Source of the DNA: Bordetella pseudohinzii
GTDB lineage: Bacteria; Pseudomonadota; Gammaproteobacteria; Burkholderiales; Burkholderiaceae_B
Assembly: GCF_000657795.2 (NCBI RefSeq)
Contig: NZ_JHEP02000010.1
Coordinates: 124,001 to 188,000 of the forward strand
Length of the DNA: 64,000 bases
Direction: 5' to 3'
Position 1 is the first letter of the stretch. Each line of letters opens with the position of its first letter. This document shows positions 44,845 through 53,524 of this stretch, in pieces. The notes beneath the pieces are model-generated. The model did no database searches and was not told the DNA's origin. It saw only the letters and a list, made by a program, of their open reading frames with translations. A program made the position numbers and the translations under genes.

Positions 44845-44951
44845 ATCAGCCCAGTTAACCGTCCTGTGTATATGCCCTGCAACAGTCGGCCCAAAATAGG
44901 CCGGATTCACCTATGGGCCCGCCGGCCCCGCTCTTAGAGTACGCCCTGGCT

Positions 44952-44980
44952 CGCCCCGCTCGCCGGGGCGTTTCTTATTT
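44952..44980 (+). terminator. Leader hairpin/attenuator before the beta-barrel protein gene
   Basis: CGCCCCG (44952-44958) and CGGGGCG (44964-44970) form a 7-bp stem followed by TTTCTTATTT. It lies 23 bp before the next gene's start, so it could act as a leader attenuator, or as a second terminator. Confidence 0.6.
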
Positions 44981-45002
44981 CGAACGCCAAGAGGCATGGG
45001 GT

Positions 45003-45701
45003 ATGCATCATATGAAGAAACTGGTGATTGGATGGGTGGTCGGCCTGGCCGCGGCGGGGGCGGCCCAGGCCCAGGATAGCGGTTTTTACGGCACCGTCCG
45101 CATGGGCGCGGCCATCAACCGCCTGAATGACATGCAAGGGCACACGCGCTCGACCGGCGGCGTGGACCTGGGCGATTCCGCGCATGTCACGCGCTGGCTG
45201 GGCGCCGTGGGGGTGGGCTATCACTTCCATCCGGGCTGGCGCGCCGAGGTCGAGTATGTCCTGCCTAACAGCATGCGCTTCAAGCGCAAGGCGGCGTTGC
45301 GCGAAGGCAACGTCGGGGTGGGCGTGCACCTCATGCGCTCGCAGCGGCTGATGCTGAATCTGTATCGGGATATCGAGCTGAGCGATCGCTTCAGCCTGTA
45401 TGGCAATGTGGGCCTGGGCATGGCCTTCGTCAAGGCCGACGGCCATGTGACCTCGCTGCCCGATAACCGGCGCGATGACCTGAGCAGCCGCCGGCAGACG
45501 CGCTTTGCCTGGAATATCGGCGCTGGCGCCACCTATGCCCTGAACGAGGCGTTCAGCCTGGACCTGGGCTATCGCTATGTGCAGGCGGGCAATGTCCGCA
45601 CGGGCACGGTTGCGGGCGTGCCGGCCGACGGCGAGAACGCCCATTTGCGCGGCAAGCTGCGCGTGCACGAAGTCTATCTCGGCGCGCGCTACCGCTTCTA
45701 A
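45003..45701 (+). CDS. Outer-membrane beta-barrel protein
   Basis: A 232-residue (from 45003) protein with signal peptide (KKLVIGWVVGLAAAGAAQAQ) and alternating beta strands ending in ARYRF, the C-terminal Phe needed for insertion. LGAVGVGYHFHPGWRAEVEY and AFSLDLGYRYVQAG are OmpA/opacity-type 8-strand barrel features. ATG 45003 has GAGG 8 nt upstream; ATG 45012 is an alternative. Function unknown; a surface or adhesin-like role is possible. Confidence 0.8.
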   Translation: MHHMKKLVIGWVVGLAAAGAAQAQDSGFYGTVRMGAAINRLNDMQGHTRSTGGVDLGDSAHVTRWLGAVGVGYHFHPGWRAEVEYVLPNSMRFKRKAALREGNVGVGVHLMRSQRLMLNLYRDIELSDRFSLYGNVGLGMAFVKADGHVTSLPDNRRDDLSSRRQTRFAWNIGAGATYALNEAFSLDLGYRYVQAGNVRTGTVAGVPADGENAHLRGKLRVHEVYLGARYRF

Positions 45702-45740
45702 GGCGGGGCGGGGCGGGGCGCCGGGCGGCGCCCCGCGCCT

Positions 45741-45992
45741 TCAGGCGCGTTTGCGGGCGATGAATCCCACGACGAAGAGCACGATGACCGCGCCGACGAC
45801 AGAGCCTATCCAGCCCGCCGGCTCGCCGGGCGCATACCAGCCCAGCGCCTGCCCGAGATAGCCCGCCACGACCGCGCCGACGATACCCAGTATGGTGGTC
45901 ATGATGATGCCCATGTTCTGGTCTCCGGGCATCAGGGCACGGGCGATAAGACCCACGACAAAGCCGACGATAATCATAATGATGATGCTCAT
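45741..45992 (-). CDS. GlsB/YeaQ/YmgE family stress-response membrane protein
   Basis: An 83-residue hydrophobic protein with three membrane segments: SIIIMIIVGFVVGLIARALM, GIIMTTILGIVGAVVAGYLG and GSVVGAVIVLFVVGFIARKR. This is the YeaQ/GlsB pattern, with the GD near residue 23 (PGDQNMG). ATG 45992 is chosen because AAGGAG stands 7 nt before it; longer starts lack a site. Confidence 0.93.
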   Translation of the reverse strand: MSIIIMIIVGFVVGLIARALMPGDQNMGIIMTTILGIVGAVVAGYLGQALGWYAPGEPAGWIGSVVGAVIVLFVVGFIARKRA

Positions 45993-46084
45993 GCGCGCTC
46001 TCCTTCCTAGGGGGGTGGTCGCAGCCATCATACTCACGACAGGCTGCGGCGGGGTGTAACAACTCGTGTATGCCGCCCGCCGTG

Positions 46085-46705
46085 TCAGCCCTCGGTGATC
46101 TCCAGCAGCTGCTTCAGGTCCTTGGCGATGGCCGCCACGCTGTCGGTATCGGAGGCCAGCAGCCGGGCGCGGCCCTGCTTGTCGAAAATATAGACGCCGC
46201 GGCTGTGGGTGACGTCGTAGATATCGGGCGAGTCGCCGGGCTTGGGCTTTTCGATCTGGTAGGCCACGCGATAGCGCCGCGCCAGGTCGGCGATCTGTTT
46301 TTCGCTGCCGGTCACGCCGATGGCCTGCTGGTTGAAGGCGTTGACATAGGCTTGCAGGATGTCGGGCGTGTCGCGGTGAGGGTCGACGCTGACGAACAGG
46401 ATGCGCACGTTGCGGGCCTGATCGCCCAGCTGCTGCAGGACTGCCGTGAGCTGGGCCATGGTGGTGGGGCAGACATCCGGGCAGCTGGCATAACCGAAAA
46501 AGAGCAGCACCGTCTTGCCCTTGAGGTCCTCGCTGCTCAGGGTCTTGCCCCCGGCGGCCGGCAGGCTGAACTTGAGATCGGGCAGATGCCCCTTGACGTC
46601 ATACAGCGTCCAGTCCGCGGAGCGGTCGCCGCAGGCGGCCAGGGTGAGGCAGAACACCAGCATGAGCGCGCGCCAGGCGCGGCCAGGGAAAAGCTTGCGC
46701 AGCAT
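46085..46705 (-). CDS. SCO1/SenC family copper protein
   Basis: A 206-residue lipoprotein for cytochrome oxidase copper assembly. The lipobox is LAAC (Cys about 25). The copper-binding cysteines are C75 and C79 (SCPDVC) and the His is in DVTHSRGVYIFD. The thioredoxin-like fold is visible (LLFFGYAS). It stands as a single gene. Confidence 0.95.
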   Translation of the reverse strand: MLRKLFPGRAWRALMLVFCLTLAACGDRSADWTLYDVKGHLPDLKFSLPAAGGKTLSSEDLKGKTVLLFFGYASCPDVCPTTMAQLTAVLQQLGDQARNVRILFVSVDPHRDTPDILQAYVNAFNQQAIGVTGSEKQIADLARRYRVAYQIEKPKPGDSPDIYDVTHSRGVYIFDKQGRARLLASDTDSVAAIAKDLKQLLEITEG

Positions 46706-46891
46706 AGGGCAGGAGCGGCAGGCGCCGCGATAGGGGGTCGTTGGGCTGGCATGATTCTACCGTCATGCGGCGTACGGGCAGGTAATTCCGTCCCGTATTT
46801 GCCATTGTCATCTCAAGCGCGCATGCTTTGGCCAAGACTTTCGGTTTTTTGTCAGTATCGGCCCCGCTCGGGGCCCGGCAAGGCAGGCAGT

Positions 46892-47575
46892 GTGATTCCG
46901 TACCACCCCGTTGTTCTCGACCTCCTGGCGCGCGATGGCGCGCGCGAAGTCCTGGATGCGCCATGCGGCACCGGCTGGCTGGGCCAGTCCTCGACCGGCT
47001 TGCTGCTTGACGGCGTGGGGTTGTGGGAGTTTCCGCCGCCGCGGGCCGGGTATCGCGAGGTGCGCCAGCATGATCTGGACCGGCCGCTGTCGCTGCCGCG
47101 CCATTACGACGCCGTGGTGTGCTGCGAGGCCATCCATCTGCTGACCAATCCTGGCCTGGCCTTCGAGAGTTTCTTCCAGGCCCTGCGGCCGGGAGGCCGG
47201 CTCATCGTCACCACGCCCAATACCTGGTATCAGCGCTCACGGCTGCAGTTTCTGCTCAGGGGCTTTCATTCGGGTTTCCGGCCCATGGTGGGCCGCAGGC
47301 GCGGCGAGGACTACATCACTTACTTCGCCTGGAGTTTTCCGCTGCTGCATCTGCTGATGACGCACTGCGGCTATGAGGACATCCGGCTGCACGAGGTCAG
47401 CGAGCCCAAGCCCAAGCGCCTGGTCGAGCATGTGCTGGCGCTGCCGTCGCGGCTGTACTGCCGCCGCCAGCAGCGCCGCGACCCGCATCATGCGGACTAC
47501 TGGCGCCAGGCGGGATCGGCGCAGTCCCTGCACGGCCGCTGGCTGGTGGTGTCAGCCAGGCGGCCGCGGGCCTGA
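46892..47575 (+). CDS. Class I SAM-dependent methyltransferase
   Basis: A 227-residue protein. VLDAPCGTGWLGQSS is motif I, HYDAVVCCEAIHLLTNPGLA motif IV and ALRPGGRLIVTTPNTWYQRS motif VI; the last resembles ubiquinone/sugar-type methyltransferases. A GTG start at 46892 with AAGG 9 nt upstream is preferred; an upstream ATG (46823) would add 23 residues of unlike composition. Substrate unknown. It converges with prlC, 6 bp apart. Confidence 0.85.
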   Translation: MIPYHPVVLDLLARDGAREVLDAPCGTGWLGQSSTGLLLDGVGLWEFPPPRAGYREVRQHDLDRPLSLPRHYDAVVCCEAIHLLTNPGLAFESFFQALRPGGRLIVTTPNTWYQRSRLQFLLRGFHSGFRPMVGRRRGEDYITYFAWSFPLLHLLMTHCGYEDIRLHEVSEPKPKRLVEHVLALPSRLYCRRQQRRDPHHADYWRQAGSAQSLHGRWLVVSARRPRA

Positions 47576-47581
47576 CGCCCG

Positions 47582-49636
47582 TCAGGCGGCGTCGAGCATG
47601 CCGCTGTGACGCAGCAAGGCGTCGATGCGGGGCGCGCGGCCCCGGAAGGCCGCAAAGGATTCGGCCGCCGGCCGGGCGCCGCCCACGGCCAGGATCTCGC
47701 GCCGGAAACGCAGGCCGGTGGCGGGGTCCAGGGTGCTGCCCGCCTGGGCGGCTTCTTCGAAAGCCTCGTAGGCGTCGGCCGATAACACCTCGGCCCATTT
47801 GTAGCTGTAATAACCGGCGCCGTAGCCGCCGGCAAACAGGTGCGAGAAGGCATGCGGGAAACGATGCCATTGCGGCGGGAACAGCACGGCCACCTCGGCG
47901 CGCACGGTTTCCAGCAGGGCCATCACGTCGGCGATGGGCATGCCGCCGGCGCGGTCGTGCATCAGCATGTCGAACAGCGCGAACTCGATCTGCCGCACGG
48001 CCTGCATGCCGCTCTGGAAATTGCGCGCCGCCAGCAGGCGGTCGAAGAGGGCGCGAGGCAGGGGTTCGCCGCTGTCGACATGGGCGGAGAGCTTTTGCAC
48101 CACGGCCCATTCCCAGCAGAAGTTCTCCATGAATTGCGAGGGCAGTTCGATGGCGTCCCATTCGACGCTGGCGAAGGCCGAGGCGCCCGGTTCGTCGACT
48201 TCCGACAGCAGGGCATGCAGGGCGTGGCCGGTCTCATGGAAGAGGGTGATGACGTCGTCGTGCGTGAGCAGGGCCGCCTTGCCGCCGTTGGGGCGCGAGA
48301 AATTGCAGGTCAGGTAGGCGACCGGGGTCTGCACCTGGCCGGCCACGCGGCGGCGGTTGCGCTCGCTATCGACCCAGGCGCCGCTTTGCTTGCCGGCGCG
48401 CGCATAGAGGTCGAGGTAGAGATAGCCCAGGGTCTGGCCGGCGGGGGATTCCACCCGCACGCCGCGCACATCGGGATGCCAGGCCGACACCTCGGCTTCG
48501 CGCAGGCGCACGTCGAAGAGGGTCTCGATGACCTCGAACAGGCCGGCCAGCACGCGCGGCTCCGTGAAGTACTGCTTGATCTCGTCTTCGGAATAGGCGT
48601 AGCGGGTTTCGCGCAGCCGCTCCGAGACAAAGGGCACGTCCCAGGGCTGCAGGTCGGCCAGCCCCATTTCGGCCTGGGCGAAGGCGCGCAGCTCGGCCAG
48701 ATCGCGCTGCGCATGAGGCTTGGCGCGGGCGGCCAGGTCGCGCAGGAAACCGGTGACTTCGGCCGCCGTGCTGGCCATGCGGGTCTGCAGGCGCAGGTCG
48801 GCGAAGCTGGCAAAGCGCAGCAGCGCGGCCTCTTCGGCGCGCAGGGCCAGCAGTTCTTCGATCAGGCCGGAGTTGTCGTAGCGGCTTTCGCCCTGTTCGG
48901 AGGCCACGGTGCCATAGGCGCGATACAGGGTCTCGCGCAGCGTACGGTCGCGCGCATACTGCATGACGGGCAGGTAGCAGGGCATCTTGAGCGTGAGCAG
49001 ATAGCCTTCGCGGCCCTGTTCGCGCGCGGCGTCGGCCGCGGCGGCCACCACGTCGGCCGGCACGCCCTCCAGGCGGCTGGCGTCGGGCAGGTGCAGCGTC
49101 CAGGCGTCGATGGCGTCGAGCACGTTTTCGGAGAATTTTTGCGAGGCCTGGGCTTCGCGGTCGGAGATCTCGGCATAGCGCGCGCGGGCCTCGCCCTGCA
49201 GCTCCACGCCGCTGAGGCGGAAGTCGCGCAAAGCCAGCTCGACGACGCGGCGGCGCACGGCCGGCCATTGGGCAAAATCGGCCGCCTGGGACAGGCGCTG
49301 ATACTGGCGGTACAGCCCCTCGTGCAGGCCGACCCAGGTCGAGAACTCGGTGACCTTGGGGAGGGCGGCGTTGTAGGCCTCGCGCAGCTCGGGGGTGTTG
49401 ACCACGGCGTTCAGGTGGCCGGCCACCGACCAGGCGCGCCACAGGCGCTCGGATTGCGTATCCAGGGGCTCGACCACGGCTTGCCAGGTGGCGGGGCGGG
49501 CCGGGTCGGCCGCGGCCTCGACAGCCTGGCGCGCCAGGACCAGCAACTCGTCGATGGCCGGGACGATGTGTTCGGGTTTGACAGCGGCGTAGTCAACCAG
49601 GTCAGCCACGGGGGCGAGCAGCGGGTTCTGAGTCAT
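47582..49636 (-). CDS. prlC: Oligopeptidase A (M3 family)
   Basis: A 684-residue zinc peptidase that degrades short peptides including cleaved signal peptides. The zinc site is HETGH at residues 467-471 in TLFHETGHALHALLSEVDEP, with the third ligand Glu further on (FASVEWDAIELPSQFMENFC). ATG 49636 is preferred: it gives the usual M-T-x-NPLL start; the frame is open upstream without a site. It follows folD on the same strand. Confidence 0.96.
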   Translation of the reverse strand: MTQNPLLAPVADLVDYAAVKPEHIVPAIDELLVLARQAVEAAADPARPATWQAVVEPLDTQSERLWRAWSVAGHLNAVVNTPELREAYNAALPKVTEFSTWVGLHEGLYRQYQRLSQAADFAQWPAVRRRVVELALRDFRLSGVELQGEARARYAEISDREAQASQKFSENVLDAIDAWTLHLPDASRLEGVPADVVAAAADAAREQGREGYLLTLKMPCYLPVMQYARDRTLRETLYRAYGTVASEQGESRYDNSGLIEELLALRAEEAALLRFASFADLRLQTRMASTAAEVTGFLRDLAARAKPHAQRDLAELRAFAQAEMGLADLQPWDVPFVSERLRETRYAYSEDEIKQYFTEPRVLAGLFEVIETLFDVRLREAEVSAWHPDVRGVRVESPAGQTLGYLYLDLYARAGKQSGAWVDSERNRRRVAGQVQTPVAYLTCNFSRPNGGKAALLTHDDVITLFHETGHALHALLSEVDEPGASAFASVEWDAIELPSQFMENFCWEWAVVQKLSAHVDSGEPLPRALFDRLLAARNFQSGMQAVRQIEFALFDMLMHDRAGGMPIADVMALLETVRAEVAVLFPPQWHRFPHAFSHLFAGGYGAGYYSYKWAEVLSADAYEAFEEAAQAGSTLDPATGLRFRREILAVGGARPAAESFAAFRGRAPRIDALLRHSGMLDAA

Positions 49637-49722
49637 GGGCATCCGATAGAAAGGCGTAACAGGGCCGCCCGCTGCGCGCGGCAGGGGCGGATGCTTGATA
49701 TATGGGGAGTATGCCCGGGAAT

Positions 49723-49750
49723 GCAAGCGGCCGGCAGGCCGGCCGCTTGC
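49723..49750. terminator. Perfect 12-bp hairpin between folD and prlC
   Basis: GCAAGCGGCCGG (49723-49734) and CCGGCCGCTTGC (49739-49750) with a CAGG loop. It lies 12 bp after the folD stop. No U-run follows, so it may end or shield the folD message only partly. Confidence 0.55.
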
Positions 49751-49762
49751 CGGATCGGACGG

Positions 49763-50617
49763 TCAGCCGGCCAGGGTGCGCTCGGCGGCTTCGACGGTAT
49801 TGACCAGCAGCATGGCGATGGTCATGGGGCCCACGCCGCCGGGCACGGGCGTGATGGCGCCGGCCACTTCGCGCGCGCTGGCGAAGTCCACGTCGCCGCA
49901 GAGCTTGCCGTCGGCGCCGCGGTTGATACCGACATCGATGACGACGGCGCCGGGCTTGATCATGTCGCCGGTGACCATGCGCGGGCGGCCGGTGGCCACC
50001 ACCAGCACGTCGGCGCGGCGCGTCTGCGCGCCCAGGTCGCGCGTCTTGGAGTTGCACAGCGTCACGGTCGCGCCGGCGGCCAGCAGCAGCATGGCCATGG
50101 GCTTGCCGACGATGTTGCTGGCGCCCACGACCACGGCCTCGGCGCCGCGCAGGGCCACGCCTTCGGCTTCGAGCATCTTCATGACGCCGTAGGGCGTGCA
50201 GGGACGGAACAGCGGCTGGCCCGTCATGAGCAGGCCGGCATTGCTGATATGAAAGCCGTCGACGTCCTTGCCGGGGGCGATGGCTTCGATGACCTTGTGC
50301 GAGTCCAGGTGGGCGGGCAGGGGCAGCTGCACCAGGATGCCGTGGATGGACGGGTCGCGGTTCAGGGCGTCGATGCGGGCCAGCAGCTCGGCCTCGCTCA
50401 GGTCGGCCGGATATTGCTCCTTGACCGAATGCAGGCCGGCTTTTTCGCAAGCCGCCACCTTGTTGCGCACGTAGACCTGGGAGGCCGGGTCCTCGCCCAC
50501 CAGGACGACGGCCAGGCCGGGGCGCACGCCCTTGGCGGCCAGGGCCGTCACGCGCTGGGCGACCTCTTCGCGGATACGCTGCGAGAGCGCGGCGCCATCA
50601 ATGATTCTTGCGGTCAT
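49763..50617 (-). CDS. folD: Bifunctional methylene-THF dehydrogenase/cyclohydrolase
   Basis: A 284-residue Fol[21 protein letters not shown] contains the catalytic Lys, [20 protein letters not shown] and [20 protein letters not shown] the two conserved signatures, and [15 protein letters not shown] the NADP fold. It interconverts one-carbon folates. Its start overlaps the response-regulator gene by 4 bp, so folD is probably transcribed with the two-component genes. Confidence 0.97.
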   Translation of the reverse strand: MTARIIDGAALSQRIREEVAQRVTALAAKGVRPGLAVVLVGEDPASQVYVRNKVAACEKAGLHSVKEQYPADLSEAELLARIDALNRDPSIHGILVQLPLPAHLDSHKVIEAIAPGKDVDGFHISNAGLLMTGQPLFRPCTPYGVMKMLEAEGVALRGAEAVVVGASNIVGKPMAMLLLAAGATVTLCNSKTRDLGAQTRRADVLVVATGRPRMVTGDMIKPGAVVIDVGINRGADGKLCGDVDFASAREVAGAITPVPGGVGPMTIAMLLVNTVEAAERTLAG

Positions 50618-51240
50618 GCGTGGGCCTCGGGTTTGGCCAAGGCGACTTTCATGAGGTCGGCTACGGTGGTCACTTCAAGTTTTTCCATGATGTTGGCGCG
50701 ATGCGCCTCGACGGTCTTGATGCTGATGCCCAGGTCGTCGGCGATCTGCTTGTTCAAGCGGCCGGCGACGATGCGCTCGAGCACCTGCTGCTCGCGCGCG
50801 GTCAGGCGCGCCAGCATGGCTTCGTGGTCTTTCTGGGCCTGGTGCTTGGAGATGCGCTGCGCGGCCTGCTCCAGCATGCGCGCGACGATTTCGCGCAGGT
50901 CCGATTCGTTGAAGGGCTTTTCGAGGAAGTCGATCGCGCCCTTTTTCATGGTGGACACGGCCATGGGCACGTCGCCGTGGCCGGTGATGAAGACGATGGG
51001 CAGGGGGGCGTTGCGGGCGATGAGCTGCTCCTGCAGCTCCAGGCCGCTCATGCCGGGCATGCGCACGTCGGCGATGAGCACGCCCACCTGGGCGGCGTCG
51101 TATTCGTCCAGAAAGGATTCCGCGCTGGCGAAAGCGCGCACCCGGTAACCGTTGGCCTCCAGCAGCCAACGCAGGGAATCGCGGACAGCTTCGTCGTCAT
51201 CGACTATGTATACCGTGCTCGACAGGTGGGGGGTGTTCAT
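50614..51240 (-). CDS. FixJ-family response regulator
   Basis: A 208-residue regulator: receiver domain with acidic pocket VDDDEA, phospho-acceptor Asp58 (IADVRMPGM), Thr in FITGHGDV and Lys in LEKPF; LuxR-type helix-turn-helix at the C-terminus ([20 protein letters not shown], then [15 protein letters not shown]). It overlaps the kinase gene by 4 bp. The target is unknown; divergent aceE is a candidate. Confidence 0.95.
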   Translation of the reverse strand: MNTPHLSSTVYIVDDDEAVRDSLRWLLEANGYRVRAFASAESFLDEYDAAQVGVLIADVRMPGMSGLELQEQLIARNAPLPIVFITGHGDVPMAVSTMKKGAIDFLEKPFNESDLREIVARMLEQAAQRISKHQAQKDHEAMLARLTAREQQVLERIVAGRLNKQIADDLGISIKTVEAHRANIMEKLEVTTVADLMKVALAKPEAHA

Positions 51241-52997
51241 GCGTGCAACTCCTCGGACTGGTCATTCTGTGCGGGCGCCTCGGGCGCCGCACAGGGCAAG
51301 GTAAAGCGGAATATGGTCCCGCCAGCGGGGTTCGGATCGGCCCACAGACGACCGTGGTGCGATTCGATAATGGTACGGCAGATATTCAGCCCCATGCCCA
51401 GGCCCTGGGACTTGGTGCTGAAGAAAGGCTCGAAGAGCCGCTCGGGCTCGGCGATGCCATGGCCGCGGTCGACCACGGCCACTTCGATCTGGTTGTCGTG
51501 CGGGATGACCGCCACCTTGAGCTCATCGGATTCGCTGCCTTCCATGGCCTCCAGGCCATTCTTGAGCAGGTTGAGCAGCACTTGCTCGATGAGGATGGGG
51601 TCGGCCAGCACATCGGGCGCGGTCGAGGGCACGAAGCTCTCGATGCGGATGCGGCGCTTGCGCGCGTCGATCTCGGCAAAGCCGATGGCGTTGTCGACGA
51701 TGCGGCCGATGGGCACGCGCTGGCGGCGCGGCTCGCTGCGTTTGACGAATTCGCGGATGCGGCTGATGATCTTGCCGGCCCGCTCGGCCTGGGCCGCGGC
51801 TTTTTCGAGCGCGGGCAGCAGCATGTTGGGGCTGGTGTGGCCGGCCTTGACCAGGGCCACCGCGCCCATGCTGTAGTTGGCGATGGCGGTCAGCGGCTGG
51901 TTGAGTTCGTGCGCCAGCGAGGAGGCCATCTCGCCCATGGTGGTCAGGCGGCTGGTGAGCTGGATTTTTTCTTGCTGCACGCGCGAGGCTTCTTCGTGGG
52001 TGCGGCGCTCGGTGATGTCGCGGGCCACCTGCATGCGCACGCGCCGGCCGTCGGTCCAGGCCAGCATGCGGTGGTGCACCTCGAACCAGCGCTGCACCGA
52101 GGGCGCGAAGACTTCCACCGACTCATCGGTGAAACGGCCGCGCCGCCCGGCCAGCAGTTCGTCGTGGCCGCCGGTCTGGGCGCCGAAGACGCGCCGGTAG
52201 GTGCGGTTGGCGAACAGCAGCTCCAGGCCGTCGTGCGTGTCGGCGGTGACCGAGATGGCGTCGTCCAGGCCTTCGAGCACCGTCATGAAGCGCTCATGGG
52301 CGGCGGTCAGGGCCTCGCGGATGCGCTTGGGCTCGGTGATGTCGGTCATGGAGGTCATCCAGCCGATCTGGTTGCCGTTGGGGTCCAGCAGCGGCGAGAC
52401 ATACATGCGCGCGGTAAAGCGCGAGCCATCGCGGCGCTGGGCCTCGACCTCCAGGCCGCTGGAGGGCGTCTTGCCCGACATCAGCACGTCCAGCGTGTGC
52501 TGGTGCTGCTCGTGGCGGCCCGGCACCCAATAGGGAAAGGGAGGGCTGCGCCCGATCAGGTCGGCCTCGTTCCAGCCTATCATGCGGCAGAAGGCCGGAT
52601 TGACATAGGCGATCCGGCCTTCCATGTCGAGCACGCGCATGCCGGTGGACATGGAGTTTTCCATGGCGCGCCGGAACCCGGTCTCGGCGATCAGGGCGGC
52701 CTCGGCCGTGGACCGGAAGCGTGTGTAGCGCCACAGCATCAGCAGGCTGATGATGATGACGATGGACAGCGCCAGCACCACCCAGATCAGGCGCTGCTGG
52801 CGCAGCTCCTGGTCTATGGTCACGAACATGACGCTGTCGTCGTGGATGCGCTGCAGCCAGAAAAACATGCCCATCACGCATAGATAGAGGACGAGCACCA
52901 GCGCAGGCGTTACCCAATACAGACCGCGCCGGCGCGAGCGGGCGTGATCACGGAAGGAATTCGGGATATTGGACTTGGCGGGACTGGACATGGGCAT
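51237..52997 (-). CDS. PAS-domain sensor histidine kinase (FixL-like)
   Basis: A 586-residue kinase. There are two N-terminal membrane segments (YWVTPALVLVLYLCVMGMFF and LIWVVLALSIVIIISLLMLW) with a short periplasmic loop. Two PAS domains follow (about 105-225 and 235-335). The phospho-acceptor is His363 in SSLAHELNQPL, and the ATP domain has NLLKNGLEAME and GLGMGLNICRTIIESHHG. No haem-binding His could be proven in the PAS domains. Its signal is unknown. It starts 527 bp from aceE, divergently. Confidence 0.94.
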   Translation of the reverse strand: MPMSSPAKSNIPNSFRDHARSRRRGLYWVTPALVLVLYLCVMGMFFWLQRIHDDSVMFVTIDQELRQQRLIWVVLALSIVIIISLLMLWRYTRFRSTAEAALIAETGFRRAMENSMSTGMRVLDMEGRIAYVNPAFCRMIGWNEADLIGRSPPFPYWVPGRHEQHQHTLDVLMSGKTPSSGLEVEAQRRDGSRFTARMYVSPLLDPNGNQIGWMTSMTDITEPKRIREALTAAHERFMTVLEGLDDAISVTADTHDGLELLFANRTYRRVFGAQTGGHDELLAGRRGRFTDESVEVFAPSVQRWFEVHHRMLAWTDGRRVRMQVARDITERRTHEEASRVQQEKIQLTSRLTTMGEMASSLAHELNQPLTAIANYSMGAVALVKAGHTSPNMLLPALEKAAAQAERAGKIISRIREFVKRSEPRRQRVPIGRIVDNAIGFAEIDARKRRIRIESFVPSTAPDVLADPILIEQVLLNLLKNGLEAMEGSESDELKVAVIPHDNQIEVAVVDRGHGIAEPERLFEPFFSTKSQGLGMGLNICRTIIESHHGRLWADPNPAGGTIFRFTLPCAAPEAPAQNDQSEELHA

Positions 52998-53524
52998 GCG
53001 GCCGTTAGGCTGCGTATTTTACGGGGTAATGAGGTCCGGGTGGGCCGCGGGCCGGCCGTCCGGCGGACGCCGGCCGGGCCGAGGCGGGCGCGGGCGCCGA
53101 TATTTCGATGTTGCACTGCGCAATATCGGGCCGCCGGGGAGGGGGTTTACCCCGTTTTCCGCTCTGGCGGCCGTCCTGGCTGCGCCGCCGCATCGCCATG
53201 CCGGACCTGGCACGGCGATGCGGCCGGCTGCCGCCGGTTGGCCGCGCACGCCGCCATGGCGGGCCATCCGGCGCGGAAAATGCCAGGCAGGGTATGCCAT
53301 CCTATTAGCGGGAGCGGGTTCAGAAAATTGTCAGCATTCCGCATTATGAAATGCCGTACCGCAACATGAAATTTTTCTTGCTCCGAGCTAACCTAGCTAC
53401 TTAGAATGCGCGCTTCGATGGTTGGCGTCCCCGATTCAGTCGGCGGCGTCGGCACGCATAAACTTCTGTACCCCGCTTACCCATGACGGGGTGTGGTCCA
53501 AGAAACCTCATCAGGAGACACACG
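52998..53524. promoter_or_regulatory. 527-bp control region between the sensor kinase and aceE
   Basis: The half near aceE holds a good promoter: TTGCTC (53378-53383), 18-bp spacer, TAGAAT (53402-53407), with the inverted repeat AGCTA-ACC-TAGCT (53386-53398) in the spacer. The leader is about 110 nt with AGGAG before ATG 53525. The half near the kinase is very GC-rich (52998-53290) and shows no gene that could be supported, only shadow frames. Confidence 0.6.

Noticed and set aside
52998..53290. Several short frames on both strands in the kinase-aceE gap
   Set aside because: All are Arg/Ala/Pro-rich shadows of GC-rich DNA in several overlapping frames with no ribosome site or conserved motif.
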